Assembly (NCBI GenBank): GCA_937927675.1
Contig: CALBSG010000150.1
Coordinates: 1 to 35,147, forward strand
Reading direction: 5' to 3'
Length of the DNA stretch: 35,147 nt
Source of the DNA: an uncultured Paracoccaceae bacterium
Lineage (GTDB): Bacteria; Pseudomonadota; Alphaproteobacteria; Rhodobacterales; Rhodobacteraceae
Shown here: positions 30,436-35,147 of the stretch, in pieces
How the letters are laid out: each line of letters begins with the position of its first letter
Position numbering within the stretch: position 1 is the first letter of the stretch
Position numbers and translations under genes: made by a program
The notes under the pieces: model-generated
Seen by the model: the letters and a program-made list of their open reading frames with translations, nothing else
Databases searched by the model: none
What the model was told of the DNA's origin: nothing

Positions 30436-31755
30436 ATGACTGATGCTGCCCATATGCCCGGAACCATGCCCAATGCCTATCAACCGGGCAAAGGCAATCT
30501 GTCCAAGGCAGATCAAGATCTTGTCGCGCGGCGGCAAAAGGCCATGGGGCCGGCCTATCGGCTGTTCTATGAAACCCCGGTGCATCTGGTACGGGGCGAA
30601 GGTGTCTGGCTTTATGACACCGCTGGCAAGGCCTATCTCGACACCTATAACAACGTCGCGTCTGTTGGTCATTGCCACCCGCATGTGGTTGCCGCCATGG
30701 CGCGGCAAGCGGGCGTTTTCGCCAGCCATACCCGTTATTTGCACGACGGGGTTTTGACCTATGCCGAACGGCTTTTGGCGCATTTTCCGGCTGCGCTTTC
30801 GCATGTGATGTTCACCTGCACCGGGTCAGAGGCGAACGATCTGGCGTTCCGCATCGCCTGCACCCATACCGGCGGGACCGGATTTATCGTGACAGAAAAC
30901 GCTTACCACGGGGTGACTTACGCGATTGCAGGCATGTCGCCGAGCCTTGGCTCTGGGGTGGATCTGGGGCAGCATGTGCGGGTGGTGCCCGCCCCCGGCA
31001 CCGGGCCGGACACCGGCGCGGTCTTTGCCGCCGGGGTTGAGGCCGCGATCCGGGACTTGCAGCGTCATGGCATCAAACCGGCTGCGTTGATCGTGGATAC
31101 GGTGTTTTCCTCAGACGGGGTTTTCACCGAGCCTGCGGGCTTTTTGGCCCCTGCCGTCGCAGCCATTCGTGCCGCGGGCGGCCTGTTCATCGCCGACGAA
31201 GTGCAGCCCGGTTTCGGCCGCACGGGCGCGACGATGTGGGGATTCCAACGCCACGGGCTGGTTCCGGACATGGTGAGTTTGGGCAAGCCGATGGGCAATG
31301 GCTATCCCGTCGCGGGCCTTGTGATGCAACCCGGTGTGATCGAAGCCTTTGGCGCAAAAGCACGCTATTTCAACACCTTTGGCGGCAATGCCGTGGCGGC
31401 TGCAACCGCGATGGCGGTTTTGGAGGTGATCGAAGGCGAAGGGCTGATGGCCAATTGCGCCCAAGTGGGCAGCGTCTTTGCAGATGGCCTGAAGGGGATG
31501 GCAAAAAGTCACGCTGCCCTTGGTGGGTTGCGGGCCGTTGGGCTGTTTTTGGGTCAGGATATCGTGGACGAAAACGGCAACCCGGATGCGGGCCGCGCGG
31601 GCCAGATCGTCAACCGACTGCGCGATGAAGGCGTGCTGATTTCGGCCACGGGGCCGAAGGGGCATGTGCTGAAAATCCGCCCGCCAATGGTGTTCAGTCC
31701 TGACAATGTGGCGTTCTTCCTTGAGCGGCTGGAAAAGGTGCTGAAGGCCGTTTAA
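30436..31755 (+). CDS. Class III aminotransferase-fold enzyme (probable phospho-lyase, AGXT2L type)
   Basis: PLP enzyme of 439 residues. PLP lysine is Lys284 in SLGKPMGNG, with Asp254 in ADEVQPGFGRTG. Segments YNNVASVGHCHPHVV (72-85) and TRYLHD (99-104) resemble human ETNPPL/PHYKPL, which eliminate phosphate from O-phosphoethanolamine or 5-phosphohydroxylysine rather than transfer amino groups. With the kinase 3 nt upstream, a kinase-plus-phospho-lyase pathway is likely. The substrate (hydroxylysine versus ethanolamine) is not settled by sequence. Confidence 0.87.
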   Translation: MTDAAHMPGTMPNAYQPGKGNLSKADQDLVARRQKAMGPAYRLFYETPVHLVRGEGVWLYDTAGKAYLDTYNNVASVGHCHPHVVAAMARQAGVFASHTRYLHDGVLTYAERLLAHFPAALSHVMFTCTGSEANDLAFRIACTHTGGTGFIVTENAYHGVTYAIAGMSPSLGSGVDLGQHVRVVPAPGTGPDTGAVFAAGVEAAIRDLQRHGIKPAALIVDTVFSSDGVFTEPAGFLAPAVAAIRAAGGLFIADEVQPGFGRTGATMWGFQRHGLVPDMVSLGKPMGNGYPVAGLVMQPGVIEAFGAKARYFNTFGGNAVAAATAMAVLEVIEGEGLMANCAQVGSVFADGLKGMAKSHAALGGLRAVGLFLGQDIVDENGNPDAGRAGQIVNRLRDEGVLISATGPKGHVLKIRPPMVFSPDNVAFFLERLEKVLKAV

Positions 31756-31760
31756 CGCGC

Positions 31761-31779
31761 TGATTTTCGTCGAAAATTA
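31761..31779. terminator. Palindromic bidirectional terminator, copy 2
   Basis: TGATTTTC, loop GTC, GAAAATTA: an 8-bp stem with one G.T pair, 5 nt after the aminotransferase stop and facing the puuD stop at 31813. Nearly the same core and loop as 21415-21435. Confidence 0.65.
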
Positions 31780-31812
31780 GGGGATGGGGCGGTGACAACC
31801 GACCTAAGGGGA

Positions 31813-33048
31813 TCAGCCCTCAACCCCGCCCTGTCCGGCGGAACGGAACCAATGGATGATCGCATCGCGCTCTGCCGGTTCCATATAGGACAGGTTCGCG
31901 GGCGGCATCGCATGGGTGATGCCCGCCTGCACATAGATGCGTTTTGCCTCATGCGCGATTTGGGTGGGGGTTTCCAAGACCACACCTTTCGGCGGCCACG
32001 CAAGACCCTCCCAGCCGGGTTCTGCCGCATGACACATCGAACAGCGGCCCTGCACGATGCCGACCACATCGTCAAACCCGGCAGCGCTGGCATAGCGCAG
32101 CGCGGCCCCCTGCAACGCAGCTTCCTCGGGTTGGGTCCGCATGGCAGCGGTGGACAGCCACGCGGTGATAAGGAACAGGATCACCGTCAGGCCCAGCGTC
32201 CAGTGCGGGTTGCCTTTGCGGGCATGTCGGGTGTTGAACCAATGCCGGATGGTGACGCCCATCAGGAAGACAAGGCTGGCGATGATCCAGTTGTAGTCGG
32301 TGGCAAAGACCAAGGGATAATGGTTCGACAGCATCAGGAAGACGACAGGCAGCGTCAGGTAATTGTTATGGGTAGACCGCTGCTTGGCGATCTTGCCGTA
32401 TTTCGGATCGGCCTTACGGCCCGCAATCAGATCGGCCACCACCACGCGCTGATTGGGCATGATGATGAAAAACACATTGGCAGACATGATGGTCGCGGTG
32501 AAGGCCCCCAGATGCAGCATCGCCGCCCGGCCCGAAAAGACCTGAGTGTAGAACCACGCCATACCAACCAGCACGACGAACAGCGCCGCCATCAGCGCCG
32601 TTTGATTGGCATTCACGAACACTTTGCACAGCGTGTTATAGGCAATCCAACCAAAGGCCAGCGAGGCGATGGAAATCGCGATGGCCTGCCCTTGGGTCAG
32701 CGCCATCACCGCCGGATCGATCAGATAAAGCTCGGCCCCAAGGTAATAGACCAAGGCCAGCATCGCAAAGCCCGAAAGCCATGTGGCGTAGCTTTCCCAT
32801 TTGAACCAAACAAGGTGGTCGGGCATCTGTGCGGGGGCCACCAGATATTTCTGGATGTGGTAAAAGCCGCCGCCATGCACCTGCCATTCTTCGCCATCCG
32901 CACCGCTGGTCAGATTGCGGTCGCGGTGCAGGCCAAGGTCTAGCGCGATGAAGTAAAACGAACTGCCAATCCAGGCGATCGCGGTGATGACATGCAGCCA
33001 GCGCACGGCCAATTCCAGCCATTCGCCCAAGACCATCCAATCATACAT
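31813..33048 (-). CDS. puuD: Urate hydroxylase/oxidase, membrane-integral with cytochrome c domain
   Basis: 411 residues. The N-terminal 300 residues form about eight transmembrane helices (starting WLELAVRWLHVITAIAWIGSSFYFI). A periplasmic C-terminal cytochrome c domain has CSMCH at 336-340 and a candidate axial Met in HAMPPANL (about 381). This is the PuuD family, which oxidises urate to 5-hydroxyisourate and passes electrons to the respiratory chain. ATG 33048 with AGGAGG upstream was chosen over a longer start at 33093. Divergent from a LysR regulator. Confidence 0.93.
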   Translation of the reverse strand: MYDWMVLGEWLELAVRWLHVITAIAWIGSSFYFIALDLGLHRDRNLTSGADGEEWQVHGGGFYHIQKYLVAPAQMPDHLVWFKWESYATWLSGFAMLALVYYLGAELYLIDPAVMALTQGQAIAISIASLAFGWIAYNTLCKVFVNANQTALMAALFVVLVGMAWFYTQVFSGRAAMLHLGAFTATIMSANVFFIIMPNQRVVVADLIAGRKADPKYGKIAKQRSTHNNYLTLPVVFLMLSNHYPLVFATDYNWIIASLVFLMGVTIRHWFNTRHARKGNPHWTLGLTVILFLITAWLSTAAMRTQPEEAALQGAALRYASAAGFDDVVGIVQGRCSMCHAAEPGWEGLAWPPKGVVLETPTQIAHEAKRIYVQAGITHAMPPANLSYMEPAERDAIIHWFRSAGQGGVEG

Positions 33049-33100
33049 CGCCGCCCTCCTTTGATCGCGATGAAAGGCTATACCGGCGCACACCTTTCTG

Positions 33101-33140
33101 TTAATCCATTAAATGTCAGATCACTTTCAATACATGAAAG
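33101..33140. promoter_or_regulatory. Palindromes in the puuD-lysR intergenic region
   Basis: TTAAT-CC-ATTAA at 33101-33112 and CTTTC-N7-GAAAG at 33124-33140 are inverted repeats in the 104-nt gap between the two divergent genes. Spacing fits LysR-type operators (T-N11-A). The second lies only 12 nt before the regulator's start, fitting autoregulation. Confidence 0.45.
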
Positions 33141-33152
33141 AAAATCACGCCG

Positions 33153-34070
33153 ATGTCCTATGTGAACAACATCCGCATGTTCGTCCGTGTCTTTGAACTT
33201 GGCAGCATGTCGGCTGCAGCGCGTGATCAGCGCACCTCGCCCGCGGTCGCCTCTGCCCGGATTTCGGAATTGGAAAAGCATCTTGGGGTGCGGCTGTTTT
33301 CGCGCACCACCCGCTCCTTGCAACCCACCGAGAATGGCCGGATTTTCTATGACGGCGCACGCAAGGTGCTGGAGGCGATTGATGACGCCGAGGCTGCGGT
33401 GATGGATGTCACGCAAAACCCGCGCGGGACGATCTTTGTCGCGGCCCCCTTGGGCGTCGGGCGGCGGTTCATCGCGCCGCATGTGCCTGTGTTCAAGGAT
33501 CTTTATCCGCAGATTGATGTGCGCCTGCGCTTGTCGGACCGCACGATTGATGTCACCGCCGAAGGGCTGGATGTCGCTTTCCATCTGGGGGTGTTGGAGG
33601 ATTCCACGCTGAAGGTTCGGCTGATCGCCGATTGCCCGCGCGTCCTTTGCGCAGCACCCAGCTATATCGCCCGGCGCGGTATGCCCGCCGATGGGGCGGC
33701 CTTGATCAGCGAAAAGCATGACTGTCTGAACCTGCGGTTTCCCGGCGCCAAAGAGTTTCAATGGACGCTGCAAACCCCAGACGGCCCGCGGCGCTATGAA
33801 ATCGCCGGGCCGTTTGAAAGTGATGATGGCGATGTGCTGACCGGCTGGGCGCTGGATGGGCGCGGCATTGTGATGAAACCGATTTTCGAGGTGGCGGGCC
33901 ATTTGCGATCCGGCGCTTTGGTGCCGGTGGCGACAGCGACGCCCCCCTTGCCCACCCAACTGTCCAGCCTGTCGCAGCACCGCCGCCTGAAAGACCCCAA
34001 GGTGACGCTGTTCACCGATTTCATGGCACAGCACATCCGCGACGAAATCCGCAGGGCGGGCGAGGCCTGA
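33153..34070 (+). CDS. LysR family transcriptional regulator
   Basis: 305 residues. N-terminal winged HTH (about 1-60: MSYVNNIRMFVRVFELGSMS, then ASARISELEKHLGVRLFSRTTRSLQPTENG) and C-terminal periplasmic-binding-protein-like effector domain (about 90-295). It is divergent from puuD, the usual arrangement for a regulator and its target, so control of urate catabolism is inferred. The start ATG 33153 has a weak SD (GAAAG). It ends 2 nt before the convergent next gene. Confidence 0.9.
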   Translation: MSYVNNIRMFVRVFELGSMSAAARDQRTSPAVASARISELEKHLGVRLFSRTTRSLQPTENGRIFYDGARKVLEAIDDAEAAVMDVTQNPRGTIFVAAPLGVGRRFIAPHVPVFKDLYPQIDVRLRLSDRTIDVTAEGLDVAFHLGVLEDSTLKVRLIADCPRVLCAAPSYIARRGMPADGAALISEKHDCLNLRFPGAKEFQWTLQTPDGPRRYEIAGPFESDDGDVLTGWALDGRGIVMKPIFEVAGHLRSGALVPVATATPPLPTQLSSLSQHRRLKDPKVTLFTDFMAQHIRDEIRRAGEA

Positions 34071-34072
34071 TC

Positions 34073-34963
34073 TCAGGTCCCGCGCGGCTTGGCGCGCAGC
34101 GTGGGTTCGGCCTCGGTCGGGTCTTCGGGCCAGGGGTGGCGGGGGTATTGGCCGCGCATATCCTTGCGGACATCGGCGTAAGATGTGCGCCAGAAGCCCG
34201 GAATATCCAGCGTGACCTGAATGGGCTTTTGTCCCGGTGACAGCAACGTCACGCGTAGGGGTTTGCGTGCCTGCCCCACGGTCGGATGGATGGTGACGCC
34301 GAACATTTCCTGCAGGCGGATTTCGATGCCGGGATGGTCGCCGTCATAATCAATCGGCACCCGGCGGCCCAAAGGCGTGGTGAAATGCGCGGGCACCAGC
34401 CGGTCAAGTTCGGCCTGCTGGCCCCAGTCAAGCCGCGACAAAAGCGCGTCATGCAGATCAAGGTTACGCAGGTCAGCCTCGGTTTTCACCTTGCCCAAAT
34501 AGGGCAAGAGCCAGTCTTCTGCGCTGGCCAAAAGGGCTGCATCCCGGCAATCAGGCCAGGTATCGCCCCCGGCGCGCGCCAGTTCGATGCGGGCGCGCAG
34601 GCGGCGGGCGGCGGGGGTGAAGGTCAGGCCAATCAGACGCAAGCCCTCCAGCGCGGCGCGGGCCATCGCCTCGGGCGGGGCATCGGGCCAGGGCTGATCG
34701 GCAAGGGTAATGGCGCCAAAGCGTTCCTGTTTGCGCGCCAGAATGCGCCCCTCGCGGCGCGACCATTCGCAAAGATTTTCCCAAGCAATCTGATCCGCAT
34801 AAAGCGCGCGCAGCTCTGCCTCGGTCAGCGCGATGGCTTGGCGCACGGCGGCCTCGCGCTGGGCGTCGGGGCCCTGCTCGTTCAGCTCGGCCGCGCAATC
34901 GCTCAGCCAAGCCGACAGGGGCCGCAGGCTTTGCGCCGGAGGGTGGTGACTGGTGCTGCTCAT
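34073..34963 (-). CDS. hrpB: HrpB C-terminal region without helicase core (truncated or stand-alone)
   Basis: 297 residues. The last part (LLSPGQKPIQVTLDIPGFW, then RKDMRGQYPRHPWPEDPTEAEPTLRAKP) and the preceding LTEAELRALYADQIAWE and TTPLGRRVPIDYDGDHPG stretches fit the C-terminal third of ATP-dependent helicase HrpB (normally about 800 residues). The DEAH helicase core should lie upstream, but none of the three minus-strand frames in 34964-35147 encodes it; the same frame is closed by a TGA about 66 nt before GTG 35011. So the gene is 5'-truncated, or the region lives on as a separate protein. I start at ATG 34963, which overlaps the upstream stop (ATGA). Confidence 0.6.
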   Translation of the reverse strand: MSSTSHHPPAQSLRPLSAWLSDCAAELNEQGPDAQREAAVRQAIALTEAELRALYADQIAWENLCEWSRREGRILARKQERFGAITLADQPWPDAPPEAMARAALEGLRLIGLTFTPAARRLRARIELARAGGDTWPDCRDAALLASAEDWLLPYLGKVKTEADLRNLDLHDALLSRLDWGQQAELDRLVPAHFTTPLGRRVPIDYDGDHPGIEIRLQEMFGVTIHPTVGQARKPLRVTLLSPGQKPIQVTLDIPGFWRTSYADVRKDMRGQYPRHPWPEDPTEAEPTLRAKPRGT

Positions 34964-35147
34964 CGCTGTTCTCCACGGCCGGCGTTGAGAATCTCCGCCA
35001 TGCGCGTCCACGCGCGGCGCAGTGCGGGCGAGGTCACGTTGCCGTAGGCCTGGAACTTCGCCTCCATCGCGTCAGCAAAGCGCGCGGGGTCCACCGTCAT
35101 CTCGTCGCCCGTGACAGGACCTTGGCGGCCGTCTCCTGGCTCATTGC
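34960..35147 (-). CDS. C-terminal fragment of an unidentified gene (runs off the window)
   Basis: Open minus-strand frame of 61 residues to the window edge, ending TGA at 34962-34960 and overlapping the next start by ATGA. Its tail contains MTVDPARFADAMEAKFQAYG and RRAWTRMAEILNAG, helical and Arg-rich; I do not recognise the family. High GC at third positions supports coding. Confidence 0.5.
   Translation of the reverse strand, partial: NEPGDGRQGPVTGDEMTVDPARFADAMEAKFQAYGNVTSPALRRAWTRMAEILNAGRGEQR

Noticed and set aside
31792..32943. 383-residue plus-strand open frame opposite puuD
   Set aside because: Antisense shadow; puuD has all family motifs and a strong SD on the other strand.
1..35147. 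Prophage, insertion sequence or plasmid origin
   Set aside because: No transposase, integrase, replication initiator or terminal inverted repeats were found; gene content is chromosomal housekeeping and metabolism.

Overview
The window looks like chromosomal DNA of an alphaproteobacterium of the family Rhodobacteraceae (Rhodobacter/Paracoccus-like). The GC content is high and most genes are packed in tight operons with ATGA or TGATG overlaps. The aa3 oxidase subunit I and the cytochrome c2 closely resemble, from memory, the Rhodobacter sphaeroides and R. capsulatus proteins. A TTGAT-N4-ATCAA (FnrL-type) box and a TTAA-N7-TTAA (CtrA-type) box are also present. There is no sign of a plasmid, prophage, CRISPR array or replication origin.

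Layout: tRNA-Ser(TGA) at the left edge. Positions 338-6952 hold a plus-strand housekeeping run: SPOR lipoprotein, D,D-carboxypeptidase, tmk, holB, tatD, MBL hydrolase and AEC permease. It ends at a bidirectional terminator facing a minus-strand polyamine operon (12531-6979): ATPase, binding protein, two permeases, agmatinase-like ureohydrolase. Upstream of that operon is a 1285-residue minus-strand RTX protein (16594-12737) with an embedded VHL-like beta domain and a C-terminal Hint domain, next to tRNA-Leu(GAG). Positions 16978-20830 carry lipB, a small exported protein, cytochrome c2 and ctaD, each set off by strong terminators. Positions 20918-25194 carry a DUF2244 protein, yqeY (minus), carA and a GT2 glycosyltransferase with a GspE/MshEN-type N-terminus. 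Next come a GntR regulator (minus), a HAD pyrimidine nucleotidase, a two-helix membrane protein, a voltage-gated K+ channel with a zinc ribbon and a GNAT enzyme (minus). Positions 28496-31755 hold an EEP-family phosphatase/nuclease, an APH-type kinase and a class III aminotransferase. The right end has puuD (minus) divergent from a LysR regulator, and a HrpB C-terminal region without its helicase core, preceded by the tail of an unidentified gene running off the window.

Working together: the left operon couples cell-wall remodelling with DNA precursor and replication functions. The Pot-type operon plus ureohydrolase would import and hydrolyse polyamine or guanidino compounds. Cytochrome c2 and aa3 oxidase act in one respiratory chain. 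The APH kinase and class III enzyme form a probable kinase/phospho-lyase pair of the hydroxylysine or phosphoethanolamine type. PuuD starts urate breakdown, probably under the divergent LysR regulator.

Most unusual points: a VHL-like domain inside an RTX/Hint protein that keeps most of the hydroxyproline-pocket positions; a perfect FnrL box placed for activation of ctaD; a CtrA-type box before a GT2 enzyme with a possible c-di-GMP sensing domain; and an orphan HrpB C-terminus.
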